From: DASPWV01 sp046726375
GTDB taxonomy: Bacteria; Acidobacteriota; Vicinamibacteria; Vicinamibacterales; UBA2999
Reading direction: 5' to 3'
DNA length: 56,541 nt
Assembly: GCA_046726375.1 (NCBI GenBank)
Contig: JBKPAJ010000033.1
Coordinates: forward strand, 1-56,541
The translations under genes were made by a program, and so were the position numbers. Of this stretch, positions 40,416 to 49,385 are shown one piece after another (position 1 is the stretch's first letter; each line of letters begins with the position of its first letter). The notes under the pieces are model-generated. The model saw only the letters and a program-made list of their open reading frames with translations, was not told where the DNA came from and ran no database searches.

Positions 40416-41753
40416 CTCGGTCGGCGTCAGCTTTTTGAACTGCGACCCGATCAAGTCGAGCGTTTCGCCGTGCTGTGAGAGATCGAGCCCGAGTTGTTCG
40501 TGGTGCTCTTCGACGCGTAACGGCGTCAGCAGATCCGTCAGCCGGTAGAGCAGCCACGATCCAGCAAACGTAAAGCCGCCCACCAACACCATGCTCGCAA
40601 GGTGCTTGACGAACAGCGCCGACGAGCCCGTAATCACGCCGCCATCCTTTGCGAACACCGCCGTCAGCATCATGCCGACGATGCCGCCCACGCCGTGGCA
40701 GGGGAACACGTCGAGTGTGTCGTCGATAGTGGATCGCGATTTCCAGTGCACGGCGACGCTGCTTGCGCCACTTGCCACGATGCCGATCACGATGCTGGCA
40801 GCGACCGACACGTAACCGGCCGCGGGCGTGATCGCCACCAGACCGACCACCGCGCCGATGCAGGCGCCCATGGCTGATGGTTTCACACCGCGCAGCCACT
40901 CGAAAAACACCCACGCCATCATCGCTGCCGCCGAAGCGGTGTTGGTTGTCGCAAACGCCTGAACGCCGGCCGCGTTTGCCGCCAGCGCGGAGCCCGCGTT
41001 GAAGCCAAACCAACCAAACCAGAGCATGCCTGTGCCAAGGATTACAAAGGGCACGTGCGCCGGGACGTGCGGATGCCCGGCCAGGTGACTATGCCGTCGT
41101 CCGAGCACAGTTGCGCCCGCGAGCGCAGCGAAGCCGGCCGACATGTGAACAACGGTGCCGCCGGCGAAATCGAGCACGCCCCACTGACGCAAGAAGCCAT
41201 CAGGGTGCCACGTCCAATGCGCCAGCGGCGCGTAGACGAACAAACTGAACAGGCTGATGAACACGAGGTAGCTGCTGAACCGAATCCGCTCGGCGAACGC
41301 TCCGCTGATGAGCGCCGGTGTGATGATCGCGAACTTCAACTGAAAAAGCGCAAAGAGCAAGAGGGGAATTGTCGGCGACAGCCGCGGATCGGGAGCTTCG
41401 CTCACTCCGCGGAAGAAGAGAAACGTCAGCGGGTTTCCAACAACGCCGCCGACGCTGTTCCCGAACGCGAGGCTGAATCCGACGACAATCCAGATGATGC
41501 TGACGACGCCCAGTGCGATGAAGCACTGGAGCATCGTCGAGATCACGTTCTTCGCCGCCACCATGCCGCCGTAAAAAAACGCCAGGCCCGGCGTCATGAA
41601 CAGCACCATGCTGCTCGCCGTGAGCATCCAGGCGACGTCGCCGGCGTTGAGGCCTTCAGGCGCCGGGGCGTTCTGCGGCGGTTGCAGCGCGAGCGCGATG
41701 ATCGGCGCGAGCGACAACGTTAACAGCGAGATCAGAAACGTCCGTTTGTTCAT
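40344..41753 (-). CDS. amt: Ammonium transporter
   Basis: 469 residues: signal-like first helix, then eleven helices of the Amt/Rh family, with GDVAWMLTASSMVLFMTPGLAFFYGGMV at the start, HWTWHPDGFLRQWGVLDFAGGTVVHMSAG and VFPCHGVGGIVGMMLTAVFA carrying the twin-His pore residues. GAAGG precedes ATG 41753 by five bases. The gene overlaps the end of gltB by 98 bp. Its last ~25 residues (RSQRDALEEVEIFEHHPSPAND) are encoded on DNA that is also the 3' end of the mreB remnant, so the tail may be a late extension. Confidence 0.95.
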   Translation of the reverse strand: MNKRTFLISLLTLSLAPIIALALQPPQNAPAPEGLNAGDVAWMLTASSMVLFMTPGLAFFYGGMVAAKNVISTMLQCFIALGVVSIIWIVVGFSLAFGNSVGGVVGNPLTFLFFRGVSEAPDPRLSPTIPLLLFALFQLKFAIITPALISGAFAERIRFSSYLVFISLFSLFVYAPLAHWTWHPDGFLRQWGVLDFAGGTVVHMSAGFAALAGATVLGRRHSHLAGHPHVPAHVPFVILGTGMLWFGWFGFNAGSALAANAAGVQAFATTNTASAAAMMAWVFFEWLRGVKPSAMGACIGAVVGLVAITPAAGYVSVAASIVIGIVASGASSVAVHWKSRSTIDDTLDVFPCHGVGGIVGMMLTAVFAKDGGVITGSSALFVKHLASMVLVGGFTFAGSWLLYRLTDLLTPLRVEEHHEQLGLDLSQHGETLDLIGSQFKKLTPTELRSQRDALEEVEIFEHHPSPAND

Positions 41754-44700
41754 GGACCTTCACTTCGGTTTGCCGCGATTGTTGCGCGCACACTTTGGTG
41801 AACGCGCGCACGGCAACGGACCACTGCGCGAGCATTGTAAACGCGCGTACGCTACCTGTCCGCTCGTAATGCTCACTGACAAGTGCATGCAGCTCCGCGC
41901 CATCATCTTCGGTCAAAGACCCGAACGACGGGTCACCGACGATGTACGCGACGCCGCCGGTCATGCCGGCCGCGAAGTTTGGACCGACGCCACCCAGAAT
42001 CACGACGGTGCCACCCGTCATGTATTCGCAGCCGTGATATCCCACGCCTTCGACGACAGCCACGGCACCGCTGTTGCGGACCGCAAAACGCTCGCCGGCG
42101 CGTCCGGCTACGAAGAGTCGTCCACCGGTGGCGCCGTAAAGTGCGGCGTTCCCGATCAGCGCGGTCGCCGGTCCCTGCGGTGTGCCTTTCGGCGGGACGA
42201 TCGCGATCACGCCTCCGTGCAAGCCCTTGCCAACGCCGTCGTTAGCCATGCCGGTGAGCGTGATATTGAGGCCCGGCACGCCAAACGCACCGAGTGACTG
42301 ACCGGCGAAGCCTGACAACTCGAGATCGACCGGCGTGTCTGGAATGCCGCGTGCGCCGAAGCGTCGCGTGATGTGTCCGGCGAGCGTCGCACCAACTGTC
42401 CTATCCGTGTTGCGAACCGCCGCCGTGAGTTTGATCGGCTGGCGACCGAGCAGAGTGCCCGCACGCGCGAGCAAACGGCCGTTAAGCGTGAGCGCGCCCG
42501 CCGGTCCGTGATGGCGATCGACGTGCGCATCCTGTCTGGCGCCTCGGGCGATCGGAGTCACCGCGGCGCGCAGGTCGAGTCGACCGTGATCGATGTCCTT
42601 GCGCAGTTGGAGCAGATCGATCCGGCCCACAAGTTCCTGCATCGAGCGAAGTCCAAGGTCAGCAAGCGTCGAGCGGACCTCCCTCGCCACCATGCGCAAA
42701 TAGGTGATCACCTGCTCGACGGTGCCGTCGAACTTGGCCCGCAACTCCGGTTTCTGAGTGGCAATGCCCACTGGGCAGGTATTGAGGTGGCATTGACGCG
42801 CCATGACGCACCCGAGCGCCACGACGGCCGCGGTGCCAAATCCGAATTCATCGGCGCCAAAGGCAGCGGCCATCGCCACGTCATGACCGGTGACGAGGCC
42901 GCCGTCGGTTTGCAGCACCACACGATGCCTGGTGCCGCGTTCGGAGAGGAGCCGGTGTGTTTCGAGCAAACCGACTTCCCACGGCAGGCCGGCGTGTTTG
43001 ATCGATCCGCGCGGAGACGCGCCCGTGCCGCCGGCGTGCCCGCTGATTTGAATGGCGTCGGCGCCCGCCTTGACCACGCCCGCGGCGATCACGCCGATGC
43101 CGAGCGTGGAGACGAGCTTCACGTTGAGACGTGCTGCGGGATGGAACGAGCGCAGGTCGTAAATCAACTGCGCGAGATCTTCGATGCTGTAGATATCGTG
43201 ATGCGGCGGCGGCGAGATGAGCGCGGTATTCGGCGTTGCGTAGCGCAGGCGCGCGATGTGGCCGACCACTTTCTCGGCCGGCAGTTGACCGCCTTCGCCG
43301 GGCTTGGAGCCCTGCGCCATCTTGATCTGCAGCTCGCGCGCGGATGCCAGGTACGCGGGTGTGACGCCGAAGCGCGCGGATGCGACCTGCTTGGTCGTGC
43401 TGTTGGGCCAGTCGGTGCCCGATCGTACGAACCGATCCGGATCCTCACCGCCCTCGCCGCTGTTGCTGCGGCCACCGAGCCGGTTCATGGCAATCGCAAG
43501 CGTGCGATGCGCCTCCGGACCGAGCGCGCCCACCGACATGGCCGACGCGAAAAACCGCCGACAGATGGCGTCTAGGCCCTCGACTTCGTCGATTGGGATT
43601 GGTGTCTGGGCTTTGAACGCGAGCAGGTCGCGCAGAGTGGTGGCGGGCCGTGCGTGCACCAGATCGCGGAAGCGGCGATAGGCCTCGGGGGCGTCCTCTC
43701 CAGCAACCTGATGAAATGCACGGACCATCGCGGGATTGAAGATGTGGTGATCGCCGTCTCGCCGGAAGCTGTGGAAGCCAGGATTCGCGAGCAGGTCGCC
43801 GGACGCTGTCATTGCCTGCGCGTGCCACTTGCAGCTCTCGCCGGCGAGCTGTTCGAGCGTCACGCCGCCTGGGACGCATGGGGTGTGCGCGAAATACGCG
43901 TCCACGAGCGTGCGATCGAGACCGACGATCTCGAAAAGCTGGCTGCCTGCGTATGCCGACGCGGTGCAGACCCCCATCTTCGACATGATCTTCAGCAGAC
44001 CTTGCTCGAGCGCGGCGTGGTACTGATGGACCTGGCCCGACCCGACTACCGACTGCGCGGTTTCAAACGCGAGCCACGGGCATACCGCGCCGGCGCCGAA
44101 CGCGAGCAGAGCCGCGACTTGATGCGAGTCGCGGGCTTCGCCGGTGTCCACGACGATGCCGGCGCGCGTGCCCAAGCCTTCGCGCCCAAGCCCATCGTAG
44201 ACGGCCGCCGTTGCCAGAAGCGCGGGCAGCGGAGCTCGCGCACGGTCGCAATCGCGATCCGACAGAATCAGGATCACCGAGCCGCTGCGGACGGCGGCGC
44301 AGGCGTCGGCAACGAGCGCCGTGAGCGCCCGCCTGAATCCGGCCACACCGGCGGCGGGATCGAACACCATCGCGAGTTGAGTGAGGGGCCGTTCCGGCAG
44401 ACCGTGGAGCGCCATGAGGTCAGCGGCGGTCATAACGGGCGAGCGGAGTGCGACCACTCGCGCGTCGAGGGCGTCTTCCTGAAGATACCTCCCGCGGCGG
44501 CCGATGGTGGTTTCGAGCGAGAGAACGAGCTGTTCGCGCAACGGATCGATCGGCGGGTTCGTGACCTGCGCAAATCGCTGTCGAAAATAATCCGGCAGGA
44601 GGCGACGACGGGGAGTGAAGGCGGCGAGTGGCGTATCGTCGCCCATGGAGCCGATGGCTTCTTTGCCGTCCTCTGCCATGGGACGAAGAATCAATTCCAG

Positions 44701-46185
44701 CTCTTCAGACGTGTAGCCGAAAACTCGCTGGTACTGCCGGAGTGACAGCCAATCTGGAGACTTGTCAATTTGGTCATTTGGAGCAGATTTGGAGCTTTCC
44801 GTATCTGGACCCTCGGCTTTCTGTTGATTTGCCGAGCCAGGTTCCGCGATCGTCACAGAGGCCCAGAACCGGTATGGCCGTGATGCGGCAAGCGCTCTCC
44901 GACAGCGGTGATTGTCGACGAGTTGGCCGCGGTGCAGATCGACGACCAGTATTTCGCCGGGTCCCAGCCGCGTGACACGTTCGATCTCCGCATCGCGAAG
45001 GTCGAAGATGCCCACCTCGGAGCCGGCGCACACAACGCCGCTCGTCGACGTGAGGACACGTGCCGGGCGGAAGCCGTTGCGATCCAGCGTCATGCCGACA
45101 TGCCGCCCGTCGGCAAACGCGATTGCGGCCGGTCCTTCCCACGGATCAGAAACCGCCGACTGGTAGCGCTCGAACGCGCGCTCCCGCTCGGAAATCCGCT
45201 CGTCGTGTTCCCACGCGCGCGGGAGGAGCCGTGCAAAGGCATGCGGCAGGCTGAAGCCGGCCGCGCGCAGCTGGTCGACTGCACCGTCGAGGCTGCGCGA
45301 GTCGCTGCCGGTTAACGGCACCGCAGGAGCGAGCGAACCGCTCAGCGGAGCTAAAGCTCCGCGTCCGCTGGGCGAACGTAAAGGTTCGCGCCCGCGTACT
45401 TCTTCCTCGTGACGCCGAAGCGCGCGCAAGCGATTGCCCAGAATCGTGTTGATTTCGCCGTTGTGCGCCATGACGTGAAATGGCTGCGCCATGGGCCACG
45501 CGGGCAGCGTGTTCGTGCTGAAGCGCTGATGAAAGAGCGCAAAGGGCGTCTCGTAGGCGGGATGGGCCAGATCGGCGTAGAACCACGAGAGATCCGACGG
45601 CGCGACGAGCGCTTTGTAAACCATGGTGTCGAGCGATAGGGACACGATGGCTGTGCCCTCGAGGCCGGCTGCGGCGAGCGTGGCTTCGGCAGTGCGACGG
45701 CCGCGATAAAGCGAGGCCTGAAGCGAGCGGCGGCCTCGTGTCTCCCGCCTCTCGCGCTTGACGAAGAGTTGAAAGACCGCCGGACAACTCTCGCGCTCGG
45801 CCGCGCCAAGACACGATGTGTCGACAGGCACCGGGCGCCAGGCTGCACCGCACCAACCGTTGCGCGCGAGCGCCTCGGCGATAAGCCGACGCGCTTCACC
45901 CGCGCCATCCGGTGGCAGGAAACACATGCCGGCGGCCCGCGGCGCCGCCGGGTTTCGGAGCGGCGCAGGCAACTCCGGCTCGTAGACGCTCCAGGGAATC
46001 GCGGTGAGGACGCCCGCTCCGTCGGCCGAGCCCGCGCCGTCACCGGTCGCGCCGCGATGGGCGAGCCGCGCGAGCGCCTCGAGCCCGCGATCCAGCCATT
46101 CACGGGTGGGACGCCGGTGACGATCGACAATGAACCCGACGCCGCACGCATCGCGGTCGCCACAGCCATCGTCAATGTGGTGCAT
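41656..46185 (-). CDS. gltB: Glutamate synthase large subunit, with in-frame repeat insertions
   Basis: 1509 residues. Order: Ntn glutaminase domain with nucleophile Cys14 (RDACGVGFIVD), central domain, FMN-barrel with the 3Fe-4S motif CVMARQCHLNTCPVG, and the C-terminal beta-helix (GSGAVAV-type GxxG repeats). It makes two glutamates from glutamine and 2-oxoglutarate. Two stretches look inserted: residues about 265-285 (GC palindromes) and 450-478 (low-complexity, Ser/Asp/Lys-rich, ATTTGGAG DNA). The frame stays open through both. The C-terminal ~30 residues overlap the amt start and look unlike the family's end. A small subunit gltD is not in the window. Paired with amt for nitrogen assimilation. 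Confidence 0.95.
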   Translation of the reverse strand: MHHIDDGCGDRDACGVGFIVDRHRRPTREWLDRGLEALARLAHRGATGDGAGSADGAGVLTAIPWSVYEPELPAPLRNPAAPRAAGMCFLPPDGAGEARRLIAEALARNGWCGAAWRPVPVDTSCLGAAERESCPAVFQLFVKRERRETRGRRSLQASLYRGRRTAEATLAAAGLEGTAIVSLSLDTMVYKALVAPSDLSWFYADLAHPAYETPFALFHQRFSTNTLPAWPMAQPFHVMAHNGEINTILGNRLRALRRHEEEVRGREPLRSPSGRGALAPLSGSLAPAVPLTGSDSRSLDGAVDQLRAAGFSLPHAFARLLPRAWEHDERISERERAFERYQSAVSDPWEGPAAIAFADGRHVGMTLDRNGFRPARVLTSTSGVVCAGSEVGIFDLRDAEIERVTRLGPGEILVVDLHRGQLVDNHRCRRALAASRPYRFWASVTIAEPGSANQQKAEGPDTESSKSAPNDQIDKSPDWLSLRQYQRVFGYTSEELELILRPMAEDGKEAIGSMGDDTPLAAFTPRRRLLPDYFRQRFAQVTNPPIDPLREQLVLSLETTIGRRGRYLQEDALDARVVALRSPVMTAADLMALHGLPERPLTQLAMVFDPAAGVAGFRRALTALVADACAAVRSGSVILILSDRDCDRARAPLPALLATAAVYDGLGREGLGTRAGIVVDTGEARDSHQVAALLAFGAGAVCPWLAFETAQSVVGSGQVHQYHAALEQGLLKIMSKMGVCTASAYAGSQLFEIVGLDRTLVDAYFAHTPCVPGGVTLEQLAGESCKWHAQAMTASGDLLANPGFHSFRRDGDHHIFNPAMVRAFHQVAGEDAPEAYRRFRDLVHARPATTLRDLLAFKAQTPIPIDEVEGLDAICRRFFASAMSVGALGPEAHRTLAIAMNRLGGRSNSGEGGEDPDRFVRSGTDWPNSTTKQVASARFGVTPAYLASARELQIKMAQGSKPGEGGQLPAEKVVGHIARLRYATPNTALISPPPHHDIYSIEDLAQLIYDLRSFHPAARLNVKLVSTLGIGVIAAGVVKAGADAIQISGHAGGTGASPRGSIKHAGLPWEVGLLETHRLLSERGTRHRVVLQTDGGLVTGHDVAMAAAFGADEFGFGTAAVVALGCVMARQCHLNTCPVGIATQKPELRAKFDGTVEQVITYLRMVAREVRSTLADLGLRSMQELVGRIDLLQLRKDIDHGRLDLRAAVTPIARGARQDAHVDRHHGPAGALTLNGRLLARAGTLLGRQPIKLTAAVRNTDRTVGATLAGHITRRFGARGIPDTPVDLELSGFAGQSLGAFGVPGLNITLTGMANDGVGKGLHGGVIAIVPPKGTPQGPATALIGNAALYGATGGRLFVAGRAGERFAVRNSGAVAVVEGVGYHGCEYMTGGTVVILGGVGPNFAAGMTGGVAYIVGDPSFGSLTEDDGAELHALVSEHYERTGSVRAFTMLAQWSVAVRAFTKVCAQQSRQTEVKVHEQTDVSDLAVNVVARADHRARAATAAERPGA
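44749..44835. repeat. ATTTGGAG-type repeat inside gltB
   Basis: CAATCTGGAGACTTG, CAATTTGGTC, ATTTGGAGC and GATTTGGAGC occur in succession, the same vocabulary as the intergenic array at 16900-17065. Read on the minus strand it encodes a Ser/Lys/Asp/Pro-rich linker just before the conserved QRVFGYT segment of GltB. Confidence 0.75.
45331..45391. repeat. Twin GC palindromes with TAAA loops inside gltB
   Basis: GCGGAGC-TAAA-GCTCCGC at 45345-45362 is a perfect 7-bp stem; GCGAACG-TAAA-GGTTCGC at 45372-45389 is a second stem with one mismatch. Both lie in the region linking NGEINT to GSDS in the glutaminase domain and are read through in frame. Confidence 0.8.
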
Positions 46186-46338
46186 GCGCTGTTATCGGCG
46201 ATCACTATCAAGAAGGAAAATAGAACGTTAGAATTTTGATCATCAGACTTTCGCATGCATCTGAATTTGTGGCGCGATCTTCCAAGCCATGCGTTTTGCG
46301 CATGGACGATGCGCAAAGATTCTCTGCAGCGCTTCGGG

Positions 46339-46367
46339 TTGGCGCGCCGCAACGCGGCAAGTACACT
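46339..46367 (+). promoter_or_regulatory. Sigma-70 promoter, near-leaderless
   Basis: TTGGCG (46339-46344), 17-bp spacer, TACACT (46362-46367), then ATG 46377. The predicted start of transcription lies within about three bases of the start codon. It drives the operon of three genes to 48014. Confidence 0.6.
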
Positions 46368-46376
46368 GTCCCTTCT

Positions 46377-46877
46377 ATGGCTCTCGACGACGTGCGCCCA
46401 GTACGGCTGTGGCGCAGCCTTCCGAGCGAGGCACGCACGGCCGCCGCCGCTGCATTCTGGAAGGACGAACAAGCACAACTGGAACAGGCGGAAGCGGTTT
46501 CGCTCATTTCGCGGCAGATCAAGTTCCGCCCGAAGAGCGTGTTGACCATGCCGGTCGACAAAAAAGCGCGGCAACTCGCAAACATCGCGCAGGTTTCGGA
46601 CCTTCTCGCCGCGCGCCTCCTGATTGCGTATCACCTTGATCAGCAACGCCCCATGATGGGCGCCTTTCTCGACGCGCTCGGCATCGGCCACCAAGAGGGC
46701 TTGATAACGGATGAGTCGCCAGCCGCGCCTAGCCCCGACAAGCTGGACGAAGCGGCGAAATCGCTGGCATCGCAGTACCCCAAGGTGGACGTCGCGCGCT
46801 ACTTCTGGACGTTGCTGTGGCAAGACCCCGAGACTTGGGGCGGCCTCAAAGACAGGCCCGAACTCGCCCTCGAGTAA
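46377..46877 (+). CDS. Conserved hypothetical soluble protein
   Basis: 166 residues from ATG 46377, which sits directly behind a good promoter; an earlier ATG at 46236 would lie upstream of that promoter. Helical, acidic/basic mix: RSLPSEARTAAAAAFWKDEQAQL, an NIAQVSDLLAARLLIAYHLDQQRPMMGAFLDALGI core, and DVARYFWTLLWQDPETWGGL at the end. No catalytic motif or membrane segment. Its stop shares one base with the ferredoxin start (TAATG), so they are coupled. Confidence 0.7.
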   Translation: MALDDVRPVRLWRSLPSEARTAAAAAFWKDEQAQLEQAEAVSLISRQIKFRPKSVLTMPVDKKARQLANIAQVSDLLAARLLIAYHLDQQRPMMGAFLDALGIGHQEGLITDESPAAPSPDKLDEAAKSLASQYPKVDVARYFWTLLWQDPETWGGLKDRPELALE

Positions 46878-47269
46878 TGCCGCCGTTTGAACGACACATC
46901 TTCATCTGCTGCAATCAGCGCGAGGCCGGTCACCCGCGCGGGTCGTGTAATCCGAACGCGGACGATTGGCTGCACACGGCGTTCAAAAAGGCGCTGGCCG
47001 AGCGTGGCTTGAGCCGCCGTGTGCGCGCCAACAAGGCCGGGTGCCTCGATCAATGCGAGCACGGGCCAACGGTGGTCGTCTATCCGGACGCCATTTGGTA
47101 CGGCGGTGTGACTGAGGCGGACGTGGCCGACATCATCGACCGCCACATCGTGGGTGGCGAGCCTGTCGAGCGCCTTCGCTTGTCGGACTCGTGCGTCAAC
47201 ATCGCGACATGCCCACACAAACCGCGCGTGCAGTCACCCCAGGCACCCACAGGCACCCCACATGTTTGA
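46877..47269 (+). CDS. Thioredoxin-like [2Fe-2S] ferredoxin
   Basis: 130 residues. FERHIFICCNQREAGHPRGSCN and ANKAGCLDQCEHGPTVVVYPDAIWYG match the thioredoxin-like 2Fe-2S family (Shethna/NuoE-like fold), with four cluster cysteines in the CxxxxxxxxxxC ... GCLDQC arrangement. The tail has further cysteines (DSCVNIATCPH). Start ATG 46877 is fused to the upstream stop and the end overlaps the TerC gene by 8 bp. Partner enzymes are unknown. Confidence 0.88.
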   Translation: MPPFERHIFICCNQREAGHPRGSCNPNADDWLHTAFKKALAERGLSRRVRANKAGCLDQCEHGPTVVVYPDAIWYGGVTEADVADIIDRHIVGGEPVERLRLSDSCVNIATCPHKPRVQSPQAPTGTPHV

Positions 47270-48014
47270 TGCATTCCTGACCACCGACGGGCTGATCGCG
47301 TTCGTGACGCTCACGTTCCTTGAAATTGTGCTGGGCGTGGACAACGTCATCTTCATTTCGATCCTGTCCGGCAAACTTCCAGCCCAGACGCAGCTCCGAG
47401 CGCGGCGCGTCGGGCTCATTGCCGCGATGGTCATGCGCATCCTGTTGTTGCTGTCGCTGGCGTGGATCATTCGGCTGAGAGCGCCGCTGTTCGCCGTGTT
47501 CGACCACGGGCTATCCGGCCGAGATCTGATCCTGATTGGCGGTGGGCTGTTCCTGCTTGGCAAAGCGACCCTCGAGATCCATGAGCGACTCGAAGGTGAG
47601 GAGGGTCACAGCTCGGCGCGCGTGGCGCCGTCGTTCGCATCCGTGATCCTCCAGATCATGCTCCTGGACATCGTCTTTTCCCTCGATTCGGTGATCACCG
47701 CCGTCGGCATGGCTGACGAACTTTCGGTGATGGTGGCGGCCGTGATCGTGTCGGTCGGCATCATGATGTTTGCCGCCGAGCCGATTTCCGCGTTCGTGAA
47801 TCGGCATCCCACGGTGAAGGTGCTCGCGCTTTCGTTCTTGCTGTTGATTGGTGTCTCGCTGATCGGTGACGGGTTGGGCATGCATGTGCCGAAGGGGTAC
47901 ATCTACTTCGCGATGGGCTTCTCCGTGTTCGTCGAGATGATCAATCTGCGAGTGCGGAAGAAGACCGATCCCGTCAAGCTGCACTCGCCGTACGTGGAGG
48001 AGAAGGGCTGCTAG
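47262..48014 (+). CDS. TerC-family integral membrane protein
   Basis: 250 residues with about seven helices. Family signatures: TLTFLEIVLGVDNVIFISIL and the mirrored LLDIVFSLDSVITAVGMA, each carrying the metal-contacting Asp. Start ATG 47262 overlaps the ferredoxin end. TerC relatives take part in manganese efflux that metallates exported proteins, or in tellurite resistance; substrate cannot be read from sequence. Confidence 0.92.
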   Translation: MFDAFLTTDGLIAFVTLTFLEIVLGVDNVIFISILSGKLPAQTQLRARRVGLIAAMVMRILLLLSLAWIIRLRAPLFAVFDHGLSGRDLILIGGGLFLLGKATLEIHERLEGEEGHSSARVAPSFASVILQIMLLDIVFSLDSVITAVGMADELSVMVAAVIVSVGIMMFAAEPISAFVNRHPTVKVLALSFLLLIGVSLIGDGLGMHVPKGYIYFAMGFSVFVEMINLRVRKKTDPVKLHSPYVEEKGC

Positions 48015-48074
48015 GGCGGGGCTGGTCCGGCAGATAGGATGATAGGGTCGTCGAGCGGGTCGCGTTCGCGCCGT

Positions 48075-48734
48075 TCAGAGCTGTCGAATCCAACGGTCGA
48101 CAGCATCCCAAATTTCCGCATCGACCTGATCTTGTGTCCGACCGCGCGATTTGCGCACGGCAAACGAGTGATCGCCGTCCTCCACCGGATGGATAGTAAT
48201 CAGCGGCTGGCGTCCTTCGAGCGCTGCCAGGACGTCTTCGGGACCACCGAAGTTGTCGCGTGTGCCCTGAACGATCAAGGTCGGGACGGCGATTTGGAAC
48301 AGGTGCGCAACCCGATTGCTTTTCGCCCCACCGGGAGGTTTCAGCGGATAGCCGAGCGTCACGACGCCGGTGAGCGGCGGCACGTCACGTGGCCACTGGT
48401 CCGGCGCTGCCGCAAGGTGCGTCGCGATGCGCCCGCCCATCGATTTGCCGCCAATGATGATGCGGGTGGCCTGCACCTTCGCGGGGGCTGACACGGCATC
48501 GCGAATAGCCGACCTGAACGCCTCCTCGAGGACCGGCGGTCGATCCGGCGCGCTGCGTTTCGCGTCCATGTAAGGAAAGTTGAACGTGACCACGTCGAGG
48601 CCGCGCTCGGCGAGGCCGCGCGCATAGCGCACCATGAAGGGATGCGACTGCCCTGCACCCGCGCCGTGCGCCAGGACGAGCAAGGCGTCGGTTCGGGTTG
48701 CAGGATCGGCTGGATAGACGATAACCGCGCTCAT
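48075..48734 (-). CDS. Alpha/beta hydrolase of the KANL3/Tex30-like family
   Basis: 219 residues: ALLVLAHGAGAGQSHPFM (oxyanion region), nucleophile in IIIGGKSMGGRIATHLAA, IVQGTRDNFGGPEDV (acid) and DGDHSFAVRKSRG (catalytic His). The GxSxGG elbow with Lys before Ser and the compact length are characteristic of this dienelactone-hydrolase-like group. Substrate unknown. Divergent from the esterase gene that begins 5 bp away. Confidence 0.88.
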   Translation of the reverse strand: MSAVIVYPADPATRTDALLVLAHGAGAGQSHPFMVRYARGLAERGLDVVTFNFPYMDAKRSAPDRPPVLEEAFRSAIRDAVSAPAKVQATRIIIGGKSMGGRIATHLAAAPDQWPRDVPPLTGVVTLGYPLKPPGGAKSNRVAHLFQIAVPTLIVQGTRDNFGGPEDVLAALEGRQPLITIHPVEDGDHSFAVRKSRGRTQDQVDAEIWDAVDRWIRQL

Positions 48735-48739
48735 AATGA

Positions 48740-49384
48740 TTGGCTGTGATTATCCATTCGATCGAGGCCCGTACGCACGGCCGTTATCTCGTCGAGTCAC
48801 GTGAGGCGCCTGCGCCACTGCTCGTGGGCTTCCATGGTTACGGTGAGAATGCCGACATCATGCTCGCCAACCTGCGTGCGATCGGCGACGGCTGGTATTT
48901 GGTCAGCGTGCAGGCGTTGCACCGCTTTTACACGCGGAAAAACGAAGTCGTGGCCAACTGGATGACAAGGCAGGATCGCGAGCAGGAGATCACTGACAAC
49001 ATCGCGTACGTCTGGTCCGTGATCGACGCCATCGAACGCGAGCGAGGCACCTGCCGCCCACGCGTGTTCGCCGGTTTTTCCCAGGGCGTGGCGATGGCGT
49101 ATCGCGCCGCGCTCGCGGGCGAGTGCGACGGCTTAATTGTGCTGGCCGGCGACATCCCGCCCGACGTGGCGCCTCACGCGTCGAAGCTGCCGCCCGTACT
49201 TATTGGCCGCGGAGTGAAGGACGAATGGTACACAGCAGCCAAGGCAATGGCCGACGTCAACGTGCTTCGCGCCGCGAACGTATCGGTTACAGAACACGTG
49301 TTCGGAGCTGGTCACATCTGGGACTCATCGTTCGGTGTCGAGGCACGGCAGTTCCTGCGCCGCGTCGCGCGCTATCCTGAATAA
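48740..49384 (+). CDS. Phospholipase/carboxylesterase family hydrolase
   Basis: 214 residues: PAPLLVGFHGYGENADIML, nucleophile in VFAGFSQGVAMAYRAAL (GFSQG), PVLIGRGVKDEWYT (acid) and FGAGHIWD (His). This layout fits the YpfH/Ysh1-like carboxylesterase group. TTG 48740 is the first start; GTG 48746 is an alternative two codons later. It ends one base before the rsgA start. Confidence 0.85.
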   Translation: MAVIIHSIEARTHGRYLVESREAPAPLLVGFHGYGENADIMLANLRAIGDGWYLVSVQALHRFYTRKNEVVANWMTRQDREQEITDNIAYVWSVIDAIERERGTCRPRVFAGFSQGVAMAYRAALAGECDGLIVLAGDIPPDVAPHASKLPPVLIGRGVKDEWYTAAKAMADVNVLRAANVSVTEHVFGAGHIWDSSFGVEARQFLRRVARYPE

Positions 49385-49385
49385 A

